Positions 40,346 through 53,130 are shown, counted from the stretch's first letter. The stretch is DNA of 64,000 bases from Rostratula benghalensis (GCA_013399305.1 VXAI01000087.1:1861102-1925101); one strand, 5' to 3'. The notes: a model not told the origin generated them from the sequence alone. A program made the numbers and translations.

Positions 40346-41245
40346 TGCATTTCTATGACCCTTGATTTACATTCTTTTGAAAATATTTGAAATCAAATAT
40401 TCTTCCTTGATGGTGTTATATGATTTGTCATTTGGCACTACTGCTACGGAACACATAAAACTTTTAACCTTTTTCTGTTCTTTCACACATGTACCTGTTG
40501 AAAGGACACAAAGAATTTCTTCTAAGGGTTTTCCTACTTAAACAACTCAGCAAAGAAAATGTAAGAATTCTTAAATCTAGACAATCACCTCTGAAAAAAA
40601 AATAAAAAAAGAGTAGATTATTTCACTATTTCTGGCTAAAATGACCTTTCCTAGATAAACTAAACTCACTATATTCATCAATTTCTTTCTGTATCTTTTT
40701 CCTCACCATTCATTATTAGCATCTGCTCTGCTATGTCCCTGATCTGTCCTTGACAAAGTTATCACTTAATGTTTCCTTGGCCAACCTGTAAGACTTCTTC
40801 ACTCTCTTTTCCACCATCCACTGTCACTGACGGTGATTTCCAAACTAGAGCATCATTCACATCAGCTTCAACACTTGGGTATCTGAGGTCTTCTGTTACA
40901 GCTCAGCTACTGCTAGTAAATCGCACCTTTTTCCTTCCTGCTCCTCCTACTCAATATCTAGTTCCTTACATAAACACTTGTTTTTCACATAATGAACTAG
41001 AACTATATTCTGTTCTCTTAATTTTCACTAGCAAAACCCATGTCCTAACAATCTTCTCTTAATTACTTCAAGTATAGTTCCTCCAGGCTCCTAAGGATCT
41101 TTCCCCTCCCCTTCACCCTCCCCAGGTCTTCTACATTATCTACAAACCTTGCTTTAAAGAACATTTCCCATGTACATGTGTTAAAACTCCTTGTTGTGCT
41201 GCTCCCAAGCTTTGCCCATGAGTTCCTGCCCAAAGCTCATCATGT
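40346..41245. other. Unique DNA, no gene recognised
   Basis: Pyrimidine-rich unique sequence. A 97-codon plus-strand frame at 40769-41062 has no recognisable feature. Confidence 0.5.
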
Positions 41246-41297
41246 ACTAGATGATCTTAAAGGTCCCTTCCAATCTGGACAATTCTATGATTCTATG
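41246..41297 (+). mobile_element. CR1 LINE 3' end only
   Basis: ACTAGATGATCTTAAAGGTC followed by CCTTCCAATCTGGACAATTC and TATGATTCTATG is the last ~50 bp of a CR1 element. The copy is extremely 5'-truncated, which is common for CR1. Confidence 0.9.
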
Positions 41298-42966
41298 TAC
41301 TTGCAGATTTTATTTTCAGATTCTGACTGGAAGGACCATCTTCACTCTTACTCTTGCTTTATTTGCCAATGTGCACACCCGGAAAATGGAAAACTTCTTA
41401 AAAAAACCTTTTCATTCTCCTTTGTTTAAGGAAGGTTTTCTTAATCTTTCCTAAGCAATACGTCATACCTGGATCATGACGGATATAGTTCAGAAATACA
41501 GACATAATTGTGGTTATTTATGCATTAGTAGGACATCAAAACATCAGAAAGGGTGACTAGAAGAACCTGAAAGGAGTTTATTAAGGATAATAATTGGGGA
41601 GGTAGAAGATATTCTGAAAAATCCTTACAATTTAAGAAAACATTTGGATGAAGTTAAATAAGAAAATGATTCATTCTTGCAAAATGTGCAAGAAATGTAC
41701 AATACCTGCTGCAAAAATATCATCATTGCTAGTATTTTGCATGTGACTAGGTATACAACAAAAAAGGAAAAGCTTTTGATACCTCTTTCTAAGTCAAAGC
41801 TCTAAAAAGGATGTGGGTATAGAAAAGCAAAAGCAGGCCTCAACTTGGTAAATGAAGGAATTATTTCAGAATTTTCATATATTCTGCTGGAGTTTGACTG
41901 AAGCACACTTAAGAGTTCCATTAAATCAGTACTCCCTTTTTTTTTTCATATAAACTACTATCATTTTTACATTTGTCTCAAAACATTAAACCACTCAAAC
42001 CAAGCCAAGAAATTAAAGAAAAACTTTGTCAGTTGTTTTTATATTTTCTAGGTAACAGTGTTTGCCTTAAAAATACTTCTTTTCAGAGAAAGAAATGGTT
42101 TTAATCAAAAACACTTCCAGCTATGTCTAAACCAGATATCTATCTATCCAGAGGAATCAAAAGTACTTTGTACTGGATTTAATGTCATGCTAACACTGCT
42201 GCAGTTTATGTTACTTAAATATTATTCTGAGAAATGTTATCTTTTCATTTTAATTTTTTATTCCAATGGGACAGATAAGGAGCGGGAAAGAATGCAAATG
42301 AGAATGGCTTCAGAGACAGCCATGCTTTGTCATTTGTCACTGCCAAAATCCATCAGTAATATGGTATCATGAGAGGGAACCGCTGAAAGACTAAGAATTT
42401 TATTGGAACATTTAAGCATGATATTGAAGTGAGATTTGGAGCAATGCCCCTAAAGAAAACTAATGCTTGCTTTGTTAGTTGCTGTGAAGCAAGGAAAAGT
42501 AGATAGGGAGCCATCATTTATCTTCTTTTTGCCCCCAGGGTCTCCTTTCACTAACCTGCCTGACTTATAAAATTTCCAGCTTGCTTGATAAAATTACAGG
42601 CTTGTGAACATTTTACTAGGCCGAGCAGTAGGACAGTTGCAGCTCCTTTCCACTCTCCTCCCTGACCTGTGGCAGCCACAAAGACTGCTGCTTTCTGATT
42701 CCCTCCTGCTCCTTCTCAGAGCAAGGGCAGGTCCTCACAGGTGGGAAGGAATCTGCAAAGGGATGGTGGAGGGGAAAGAATAGAAAAGAAAAAGAGAAAG
42801 GGACAGGGGAGGAGTTAAATATCAGCACTTTCTCAAAGGCAGAGATGAGTTAACCATCCAACCACCTTCCTCCTCCTGTTTTTCAACAGCTCAGTCATGA
42901 ATGCAGAACCTAATAGAGTCTTTGAACTAATTCAGTTTATATAATTTAACATGGCTCATTGACTTG
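41298..42966. other. Unique DNA, no gene recognised
   Basis: Nothing recognised; open frames are at most 104 codons with no family motif. Confidence 0.5.
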
Positions 42967-43068
42967 TGGTTGTGGGATTTCAGAGTGGTCTCTCATCCAA
43001 GTGCTAAGCAGGCCCTTGAGTACTTCAAGAGGAGATCAGGTACATTCAGATGGTATGACTGAGTCTAC
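42967..43068 (-). pseudogene. 5S rRNA pseudogene or 5S-derived SINE head
   Basis: The plus strand matches the reverse complement of vertebrate 5S rRNA over almost its full length: GTGGTCTCTCATCCAAGTGC, then TAAGCAGGCCC, then a diverged middle, then GAGATCAGG, TTCAG and GGTATGAC. Conserved 5S landmarks (GGTCTC-CATCCAAGT-CTAA-CAGGCC on this strand) are in the right order and spacing. The copy is about 100 bp against 120 bp for 5S, with many substitutions, and is surely not a working gene. It could be a processed 5S copy or the 5' head of a 5S-derived (SINE3-type, for example AmnSINE-like) element; no clear SINE body is seen on the minus-strand downstream side (below 42967). Confidence 0.75.
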
Positions 43069-43689
43069 CACAGCCTATGTATTTTACCTGTTAAAATCAG
43101 GTGTGAGGCTAAAGAATCATGAGGGAAGAGGTTTTCATCAGCAGGATAAAGAGTGTACTTTCAAAAACTCTGAAAAATATTCTGCTTCATAGTTAATTGG
43201 GGAAGCATTATCATATCTTGGAGAAATATTTGATTAAATGTTATTTTCCTTAAATCATGAAAATGTGAACATGAGGAAGCAAAAGAAAATTAAATATCTG
43301 TGACTACAACAAGCATCTATGTCAGAAATCAAGACATCACCTTTGCTGCTGAGGCTGTGGCTCAGGTCACTATGGCTAATTAGCTTTTTTTCTAATTTCA
43401 GTACTGTAGAATTGCTTGAGTTCATTTTTGCCTTGTTAGAGGGCATGAGGCGTGGTGATAAATGGCCATATTTTAATCAGATATATGAGATTAGGATAGT
43501 TTGGTCGAGAATGTGACAACCGTAGAAGTGCTGAATACCTTCAAGCACAACAGAAGTCATATGTGGTATGAAATTTTATTATTATACATTATTACTATAT
43601 CCCTTCTGGGTTCCTCTGGACTCCTCAGCTGTACACATTAGCTACAGTGAAATAAAATGATTTGTTTTTTTGTCCAAGCTATTTTTGAC
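43069..43689. other. Unique DNA, no gene recognised
   Basis: Nothing recognised between the 5S relic and the candidate regulatory block. Confidence 0.5.
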
Positions 43690-44260
43690 TCTTTAAAACT
43701 TTAAAGGCACAAGTACCAGACAAGCTTGCAATTTATCCCAACTGATCTGCGTCTCCTTAATAATTTTGTGCTACTGTGTGACCCATCAGTGGTGAACACA
43801 ATAATTAAGTTCCATAACAAGCAGAAGGGCCTACTGCTCCCTGCCTTCTGTGCTGGGATAATGCATTTAATGGAAGCTGGGTAAAGGAGTGGCATTTTCA
43901 AAGACACCCTCTAAAGTTACCTTCTTTCAGCAGCACACTAAAAACATTATGCAAATTAACTTCAGTGCTGCTTGACTCTTTGCATTATGAAATTAATGAT
44001 CAAACTGGAGTACATTTTACAGCAGCCGAGGTGGCTCTATCAAGGTCAAAATGCTTGAAAAGAGCAGGCAAAATAAAGCACAGAGAAGGCAACCATGTCT
44101 TTGCTGTTATCAATAGTGAGGATACTTGGTCGCCAGCCAAACAATTCAGTTTCCGTGTCAGTATTTTTCAGCTAATATAAAGCAATTTGTTGAAGACATT
44201 AAGCTTCCTTTATTCAGTTGTAATGGGCAATTCATTGACTGCTGGCCTTTTTTGAAAAGT
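43690..44260. promoter_or_regulatory. Candidate conserved noncoding element / enhancer
   Basis: A non-repetitive block with a dense set of developmental transcription-factor-type motifs: a perfect POU octamer ATGCAAAT followed at once by TAAC (43949-43960), TAATAATTTTG, AATAATTAAG, ATTAATGATC and CAATTTGTTG. It has no low-complexity runs and lacks repeat family signatures, unlike its flanks. Conservation is the deciding property and cannot be seen here, so this is a guess from composition and motif content. Confidence 0.25.
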
Positions 44261-44730
44261 TGGTGCAAACCAATTAGAAAATAATCCCTCTATTCCACAA
44301 ATGGCTGAGCTGGTGTAATCAGAACTGGAAGCCTGCATTGTATTGACTCTGCACGGTTGAGTAAGGAAACAGCCTGATGTGGTTCAGATTTGGGAATCTG
44401 TTGCTCCATGTTTGGTCACAGAGCCCAAAGGACTTAATTTTTGTCTGCAAATAATTTGCTTGAAATAAATAATGGACACCCAACTGGGAAATCCTTTCAG
44501 AGGTTCTACTCCACCAAGTGCAATTCTGTTGCCTTTCAGTTCCCTTCCACGGGCCCTTTACTTCTGTGTTGTAGCTCTTAAGGCTGTTCTCTTCAGGTCT
44601 AATCCAAAACCTGTTGCAGCCAGAGAAAGGTTTCTATTGATATAAATGACTACTGAATTGGACTCCATGTGTTGGCTTTATTGTTATAACATTTTACTTT
44701 GTAAAATATAGTTTAAAGATTAAATTTTGC

Positions 44731-44831
44731 TCATTCTTTCCCTTCCTTTTTCCTTTTTTTCTTTTTCTTTTTGCTTTTTCCCTTTTGCTCTTCCCTTTTC
44801 CCCTCCTCTCCTACCCCCCTTTTTTTTTCAG
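44731..44831 (+). repeat. Long polypyrimidine tract ending in CAG
   Basis: About 100 nt that are almost entirely C and T, ending in TTTTTTTTTTCAG. It has the form of an exceptionally long splice-acceptor tract but may be simple sequence. See the finding on the 87-nt block downstream. Confidence 0.85.
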
Positions 44832-44918
44832 ACTGTAGACATTGTTTTTCAGTTATTAACTCAATCAGGCTTTTCTCATTTTTCCAGCAAAAGCTCAGAA
44901 GGAATCTGTTCTCAAAAG
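44832..44918 (+). other. Possible 87-nt exon (speculative)
   Basis: The block lies between an acceptor-like CAG preceded by a 100-nt polypyrimidine tract and a donor-like AAAAG followed by GTATTA. It is 87 nt, a multiple of three, and is open in phase 0 for 29 codons. A second acceptor-like TTTTTCCAG lies inside at 44887. There is no recognisable protein similarity and a 29-codon open stretch is easily found by chance. Confidence 0.12.
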
Positions 44919-44940
44919 GTATTAACACAGCTCAACACCA

Positions 44941-44980
44941 GCAGGATGAAATGAACACCACTGGGATGAAATGAACTCAG
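44941..44980 (+). repeat. Imperfect 20-bp tandem repeat, 2 copies
   Basis: The core GGATGAAATGAAC occurs twice with a 20-bp period (44944 and 44964). Confidence 0.7.
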
Positions 44981-45916
44981 TAACTCCTGTGTCAATAGAT
45001 ATTTATTCTTCCAGAGCTTTTGTTTAACTCTCATGCTGGAACCTTTTGTATTGATTGCATAAGCTTCTGGACATCTAAATTAAATGTTTCTCATGGTCTT
45101 TGATAAAACTGATGTCTTTTTTTACCTTTGCTCATTATTTGTTTAGTATGTTCATTAATCAGCATTCATTATTTATATTCACTGTGTGAAGCTGCTGTTT
45201 ATAGTTTCCTTTTAACAGAACATTTTTACTTTTGAGACTTTATCTACAAAGCGTTAGGTAGCATAGAGTCATGGAAACTGTTACTCCTGTTACTCAGTTT
45301 CACTTACATTATAATCTCATTTCATATTATACACTTAAAATATTTTACGCATTTCAATAATGATTATTATGCAAAAGTGCTATTTTTTGCAATATCTCTT
45401 TAAAATGAATGCTTTCCTTTTTTTTTTTTTTAAGAAATTTTGTCCATTGCTCAATCATTTATATGTGTAATGACCCATACTACATGAAGATGGGCAGGAT
45501 CTATTTTTTTGGAGGATATTTCTTTTTTTTGGAGAAGGCCTAAGTAGAGCTGCTATTGCTATGAATCATTGCTATGTTCATAATATTTAATTCCATATTT
45601 AATAATTAACTTCATATTTAATGGATGTTGCCAAAGCTGGAGAAAGGATGGGGCCAAGGGAAATGGCCAGTTCTTTGTGAAGGAGCTTGAAATGAGAGTC
45701 AGCGGCTGAAGATGAGTAGCAGATAGCTATGGCTGGTCGGGATGAGGGTTATCAGTATCAAATTGCAAAATCAATACCCTCTTACACCAGCTTCATGGGA
45801 ACGACACCAAATGGTTCTTGATTTCTTAGCATCGTTTAAATATCACTCAGTTGAAATGGCACGGGAGGCACATGATGGATGCAGGCTGCACTGAGCAGAG
45901 GCAGGGCTCGTGTTTG

Positions 45917-45930
45917 GTTACCTTGGCAAC
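45917..45930. promoter_or_regulatory. RFX X-box motif
   Basis: GTTACC-TT-GGCAAC matches the RFX-family X-box consensus (GTNRCC, spacer of 0-3, RGYAAC) at every position as a full palindromic site. X-boxes regulate cilia genes and MHC class II genes, and also occur in many distal elements. No promoter is visible beside it. Confidence 0.4.
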
Positions 45931-48136
45931 AGCGATAGAACTATACTTCTGTAAGTGAGGAAAGTGGAAAAAGACAAAAAGAAGTGAGAGATCTGAAGAA
46001 AGAAAAGGTTGGACAGGGCTACTCAAGTCCATCTGTGTGCGTAGACAAAATGCACATTTGTTTAGGGAATTTGGCAGTTGACAATGTCAACCTCTTCACT
46101 TTGCCAAATTCATATGGCACCTACCGGTGGTGATGTGAAGTGATAAAGACCCAGGGGAAGAACTTATTGTCCTTCATCTCTGGCCCCTTTAACATTCAGC
46201 ATTAGTAACCCTGTATTTCTTAGGATTTTCCTGGCCCTGTGTCCCAGTTCTGCCACTGGCAGAAGGCTCAATCAGTTTTCTAGGCACTGAGCATGATAAA
46301 ATTGAGTTTTACAAACACTTTGATAAATCTTTAGTGACTTCTGATGCTGCATGTTTCCTTTAAGGGACCATGTACAGAATAGAGGACTGAATTTTAATGA
46401 AAATTCAGGAGGAAAACTAAGATGAACACAGTGAGGGAGCTAGAACTGAGAGTAAGCACAAGGTGAAGAAGATCAATGGAATACTGAGACAGGTTTGTCA
46501 AAAAGGCTATAATACTAATCAAGGCATATAAGCCAATTTTGTTATGATGGTTTGCTAATTATTTTTCATAAGTACCCAGCTAATTCCTGGCATCTGATTT
46601 GAAGGAATGATGAGCACTTTGTGCAAGAATGATACCAATGGGGGCTATGTGCAGAGCTTATAAAGTGTGAAGCAATGTTAAATCCTGGGAAAAAAAATAT
46701 TCCTCATTGACTTAAATTGGCCACTTCAAATATATGGATACTGTGGACTTTAATCTCTCCAAGCCTTAGCATCTTTGCTACAAATGGAGAAATGTTTCAA
46801 AATGGTACAGTGAAAATGAATGCATGATAGAGATGAGTTACGCAGAAAAGCCCATGAGGAAATTAATAATTTTGTCTTCTGAGCAGTGTTATAATTGTGT
46901 GCAATAAATAAGGCCTTGAGCTGCACGGTGAAGAATAAGGAGAAAACAAAATACTGAACTGCTGCTCATTAAATGAGCACTGTCTGTTCTGTGTGCTGAA
47001 TGAAGTAGAAGTCCTCTGGGAGAAAAAGAATGTGACTATGTAATTAAAAAATAGATCATTTGTTGTTCACATGACGGAGCCAGATTAAGGCTACTCAGAT
47101 TCTGACATTTACTAATTTTGAGTGCTTTTTATGCAGGTCGTTTTGCAGGCCTTGGTAAACCAAAACTTTAGGCTTGTTTATGTTATCACACATTCTCCAC
47201 AGGAGCTTCTGTTCCATTTCACCAATTTCAGCCAAACCTGGCAAAATTTTAAAAGGACACTACAGGAGCCATCTGGTTTGAGGTTAAGTATGTAAATGAA
47301 GGTGTCTTAAGATAGTAGTTATCTAGAGAAAGCGGGTGTATGGATTCCTGATATGGTCAGTGGAGACCTAGTCTCAATTCACTTGCCTGCACAGCTGTCC
47401 AGTGTCATTTGATATAAGCTTCTATATGCTGTATGGTTTCCTCCTGCCACTGCAGAATTGTCTCATAGGTCCTCTGTCCAGTTTTCTGCCTGTCACTCTG
47501 GAACAGTCTCAGAGGTTCTGAGTCCACTTTGCCTAACCCACGTGGTAACAAAGCGCATCTCAAGTAGTGGTGGACACCTGACCACAGAATCATGCTCCAA
47601 GACAATGCAGTTGATGAAGCCCAGGGCACGAGCTGGTTTCCCCCAGATGTGAATTCATCAGCTGAATCATTCTCTATGCTCAGCAGACTGGATTTACAAA
47701 ATCTCCATTGACTAAAATTGGAGCTGAGAGATATAATATTCCCTTAGACACTTAAATGTGGATATCTAAATGTAGGTGTCTTTTTATGAAACTGAATCCT
47801 GTGTTAAGTACCTGAAAAAGTGTTATGTTCTTTTAATATACCTCTCTGTGGGATCTACATGGTGAACTCAACAATTGTTCATTATACCTCAATAAATCCT
47901 TTGTCAGTTAGCATGCATACATTAGCTGATCATTTGGGGTACATGTAGCTCCTGATTAGCTGTAGTGCATGTGAGAGATCTTGTCCAGACAGAAGACAAA
48001 AGCATAGGTAGTGCACGTGGGAGGAGCACAGGAGACAACACCTAATGTCTGGTGATATGACAAGGATCTGGAAGTAATGCAATCAGGGTGTTACATAGGA
48101 TGGGGTATTCCAATAAGGAACAGGTGCCTCAAGAAA

Positions 48137-48163
48137 TGTGTGACACATGAAGTGTGTCACACA
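48137..48163. repeat. Perfect 11-bp inverted repeat, 5-bp loop
   Basis: TGTGTGACACA and TGTGTCACACA are exact reverse complements separated by TGAAG. The arms contain GTGTGA/TCACAC, the T-box half-site core, and TGACACA. It could be a dimer site or a small hairpin if transcribed. Confidence 0.9.
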
Positions 48164-51100
48164 GATCAGTTGGAAATACGTTCTCATTGATCCTTTGGTT
48201 CACAGACAATGCATTTTGTAACACATTTATGTCTGGATAGCTGTTGACTAATTTCTTGTCTATGAAGAATGTGAATTCTGTAGTTTTAAGTGTTATTTTC
48301 TGTTTTGGGAGGGTGCTGCTCATTGCTCACTTTGAGTCAGGTGACAGGCAGGTAGGAATACACTCGGAATATTACTCCTGTCCAGACATGAGTTTGTGCT
48401 GTGAGTTCATGCCTATCAATCTCTTTTGCCTCCTTTTACATTTTAGCATTAAGACAATGTAGCTTAGTTTAAATCGAAGAGGTTTTGGGTAGGTCTTGTA
48501 AATGGTTCCTATAAGGTGAGTCTCCCAAATAAATAGTGTGCAAGAGTTATTTAGCTCATGAAAAGTTTCAAATTTTATCTAAGGAAAGTAGATACTTTGC
48601 AGATTTATTTGGTGTCTGTGTCCATTGTCCATAAGCAGCTTTCAGTTTCTCAAATGAGGTTATTAGCTGGGTACTTACCCGTAGAGTCCTTAAAATATCA
48701 GGATAATGAATTACAATAAAATCCACACAGGTAAAATGCCCTGAATTCAGTTCATGAGGCATCTATGGGATGTTATGCTTTTTATATAGAAAGATTCTGA
48801 CATTTTCTAGAGGTTTCTCCTGAAAACAATAGATTTCTTTCCCTTGCAAAGGTAGGAGGAAATGTCTCTTTTCATACCTACTTCTCCCATTCTGTACATT
48901 ACATACAGAAGAAATCTTACAGATTCATCTTAGTGTCTCTCCGTTCCCATACTCTTCTTTCCTTATGTTTTCGACTGCCCATCTCCCTTCCTTTCAGCAA
49001 TCCTCACTGGGGCAAGGACAAGGAGAACTCAGTTAAGTTTGACTGCTCACCCATTTCCCATCTGTCTCTCTCCGATATTTTTTCTGGCACTCAGTTTCTC
49101 ATCATGTCCTGCTTCACTTCTCCCACACACTTTACAAGGTTGTCTTTCTATGGATGTTCTTGCTTGTCACATTTCGTACGCCTCCTGTCCCAGTTTCCTT
49201 CCTTGACCCACCACTGCTGGAGGCCTCCATGTGTGTCTGGTCTATTCTTTGATGGCAGAAACTGTTGAGTAAATGCAGTGGTGTTTCAGGTGAGGCAGCA
49301 ATTAATCAGTGGTGGAATTTGGTTAGTTTAAACATTCCATGTCACCCTAATCAGCTTCTGTCATCCTAAACCAGTGCTTCAGCTCATCCAGCTCCTGAGC
49401 CTGGTGCAGAATCAAAACTATGCTACCGTGGATAATTCCCTTTGAGAGGAAATTCAAACATTTTATTCTGGTTTTCATCCAATCGGTCCCTTTCCAGCTT
49501 ACATTACACTCCTGCTTGGATTGTCAATGAATTTCTAACAGCAGCAGCAGTAGTCATTTTACGTAGCACATCCCACTGTGGGCTATGTATGAAATTTATG
49601 CCTTTAATTTTTGTATATAAAGCCTCACTATTGTGGCTGTAGGCATTTTATAAACCTCAGAATGAACAACAAAGATATTTACAGCCCACGCCCCCACATT
49701 CTATTACAGATATACTACAATCAGCTGGGAGTCATGGCATTTATCAACTGCTGAAGGATAATGCAGTTTATCACTTTTTAATGAATTATTTTCTGTACTG
49801 CTCATTTCCAGAACAGATAAATACAGTCAAGGACATCCTGTAGCAGAAGGGAGTTACGCTGAAATTTTTTCTAAGTTTAATGATATTTAGCTAGATCATT
49901 ACCTATAGGTTGTGGTTTGTTTATGCTGTCAGAGGTTGGCACTGAAGGACTTGATATAAAGCATAGGTAAAGTATCCTATTCTTACACCCACCATAGAAG
50001 ACATGGTCAAAAAACCTATGTGTAAAGAGCTTCAGCTCCCTGAAGTGGATGGAGAGAGATGTAGAGTAGAGCACCATCCTCTAGGTGGTCGTCAGCTGAA
50101 GAGGAGCATATCTAGTCCGACCTGTCGGCTTGAAGAGATGTTAATTTTGCCATATCTACATGCTTTTAGTTCAGATAGAGCTTGTGACAAAGCCTGCTCG
50201 AGTCCATCTTTCAAATATAAATTTGAAAACGAGGGACAAACCTCTCTAGGAGATGACACTTCCATATTGCTGCTGTTTTCTAGAATTCGAAAGAACTGCC
50301 CAGACGCCCATGGGTATGTAAAGAAACCAAAACAACATTAATACTAAATAAAATGTACACAGCAACATCTCCGCCAAAATCTCTTAGTGAAATGGTTGTT
50401 GAAAAACATGTGTCTCTGCACAGTGTTTTGGCTGAATTATGATGAAATTTCATTTACCTGGAATTAATCTGATAAACTCTCAGAAGAACGTTATTAACAT
50501 TTGAAATCTAGAACATTTTCAGATGTATCAACACTGGCATTTCTACAGAAGATGCAATGAATAACTACTCCAATTTAATATCTAGGTGTTATTTAATACA
50601 TCACAGCCAGTTTATTTATATAGCTGTTGGCAATACGTCAAAATTTTACATCAGAAAGTAAAGAATGCCTTTAAATACCTTTTTCAGTGATGCCCTTCTG
50701 GCTGAGTTTTATTTTTTTGTTATTTTATAGGTGTGCATTGTAAGGTTTTTTCCATCTAATATATTTTTTCGTTCTAACAGATTAAATTTGCTTGTGGTAC
50801 TTATTTAAAAAATAGTCCAAACTATTAGATGCACCAAAACTGGAGAAATAATACTGGAAAATGTTATCATTAAAATAAAATATTAAAGGTAAGATCTTAC
50901 AAGTAAGTATATACTTGTCTTTCTTCTTTGCATGTTGCCTTGCACATTCAGGTCTTACCGAAGTTACACACATTTTCAGACAAGTATGAATAGGAAAATA
51001 TTTAGATTTAATTAAGAATTACATAGGAAGAGGAGTGAAAAGAGTTTGCAAATAAAATACTCAGCATGAGTCTATACAATTTGTGGAATTAACTGTAGTG

Positions 51101-52784
51101 AAGTTCCTGTAGAGGAGCTGGAGACAATGGAACATTAGCAAGTTTTGAATATCTAAGTCTCTCATGTATATTTTGATACTTCTGCAGTGTCAAATGCTAT
51201 ATTCTTTCATTATGCAAGGTCAAAAATGTTCTATAACAATTGAAATTCCTCTTTTGATCTACTTTAGTTTAAATATACCTGTTTCCTTTTAAAAACAAGT
51301 GTCTTTTTCTTTTCAAGGAAAATGAAAAATCACATTTGATGAAGATCTTATAAAACATGCTTCAGCCTAGAGCAATTTTTTGCTTTCTGGTTATCAGCTC
51401 TTTTACCAGAGGGTATATGATGGAGACTCAAAACACAACTCTAGTGATATTTGTATGGATAGCAATGCTGTAACAAGGCTCCCATGGCTGCAAATTGTAC
51501 CCTTTTAAGAGCACTTCAGGATTTGAAAAATATTTAAGTAATCACAGTTTCAGAGTTATCATCTGATAATGCCTGGGAATTGGTGACTCAAGGGACTAAT
51601 TCCAAACATTACTAGAAAATGACATTGCTTATGTCAGTGTGGAAGTGTTTTGGTGAATATAAACTGTAATATAAAAGCATTTGCAAGCAATTTGGCCATC
51701 TGCTGTTTCCTGTCGATATTGTTCAAGAATAAGCTCATAGCTTCACAAAAACAAGTCAATGTGCCAGCACCTGAGGTAAAAGTCTTTAAGATCCCAAGAG
51801 GATATAGTCTTCGGGTTTTTTCCCCCCTCTCTTGTCTCTCATAACTGCACATTGTCTCGTCATGATAATAGAGAAGGATTGGGGCTTAAACCTACATATG
51901 GAAGTTGCTCTTCCCAACTCCCAACCTTCCTTGAAGAGAGAATTAGAAAATAGTCCCTCTTGTAACCCTCCATTAGCTCTGCTTGCTGCTCACATGGAAG
52001 ACAGATACCCCAGAGGTTGCCTAAGGCAGGGAAAGAGACGTACTTGAAGGACGATTAAAGTAGGTCTTCTATGTTACCAGCATGTAGTGTTTTCTTGTCA
52101 CTGTGCATTTCCTTTCTGTGCCTGCTTTCCATCAGTCCGTTTGCACTTGGTCTTCAAGGCTGATAGGTTCAGCCACACATGTCCCCCTGGGACAGGAAAA
52201 GCTTAGTCTACTTGAAAAACAGCTTCAAGGTATTGCCTCATCAGGCCTTTCCTCTTCTGTGATCTCTCATGACTGCAAAAATTTTTTGAGGTTGTGAACA
52301 ATTGAAAGCAAATTAGGGATTTTTTTTTATTTTTTTTTCCTTCTTTTTCCACTTCTCCAGATGACTTTGGTAATATTTTCATTTGCTGGAAAAGTCTTCA
52401 GTCACTTCCCTCCTCTTTTTTTTTTTTTCACATTGTCTCTAAATATTGCCAAAATGAAAAATGAAACTGAGCAAACCTAATATGCAGAAGGTCCCACAAA
52501 CTTTATCAGCACCATAATTCTAAGCAATTCATGCTTTTACATTTGATCCCTGCTCTTACTTTTCAGGTTGACTTCAATTTCTGTCTTGGTGTATTAACAA
52601 GCCTGAATTCCTATCTCACACTATTCTTGGTTTTATTTTTATTTTTAATCTCTTCCTAACTCAACAATTATCCTTTCAGTGTATTGATTTTCAGGGTGAA
52701 GCTTGGTGTACTTGGCCACCAGTTGTGTTATTGAGCATCTTGCATATGAGACACAAAACATGGTAAAATAGCACACCATGGCTC

Positions 52785-52807
52785 TTTTTTTTTTTTTTTT
52801 TTTTTTT
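52785..52807. repeat. Poly(T) run, 23 nt
   Basis: Uninterrupted T-run inside a longer T-rich pyrimidine tract that continues to about 52826. Confidence 0.95.
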
Positions 52808-53130
52808 CCTTTTCTTCTTTTTTTCCATGCCATATTTGGAAGCTCATTCATGGCCCATTGGGAAAGGTTAGGACTATAATTAGACCTTTTTCTCTAGATA
52901 TTTCAGCAATAGGATGCATGAAGGTTAGTAACAATTTCCTTTTAATTGATCCCTGGTGATTTTACTGTAAAGCTGTTAACTTGTGCACTGGGGACCCACA
53001 ACCCACAGGCTCCTTGTGCTGACATTTGCAGCAATGATTAGAATGTCATTGCTTTCCAATACTTCATTGTCATTCAGGGAGCACTCGAAATGCCTTTTAC
53101 CTCATATTGCAATGAAACACGTATTTGCCA

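Larger units (their letters stand above)
44981..53130. other. Unique DNA, no gene recognised
   Basis: No gene is recognised. Items noted are an RFX X-box at 45917-45930, a perfect inverted repeat at 48137-48163, an imperfect palindrome near 47747-47787, and a T23 run at 52785-52807. Open frames are at most about 110 codons with no known motif. Confidence 0.5.
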
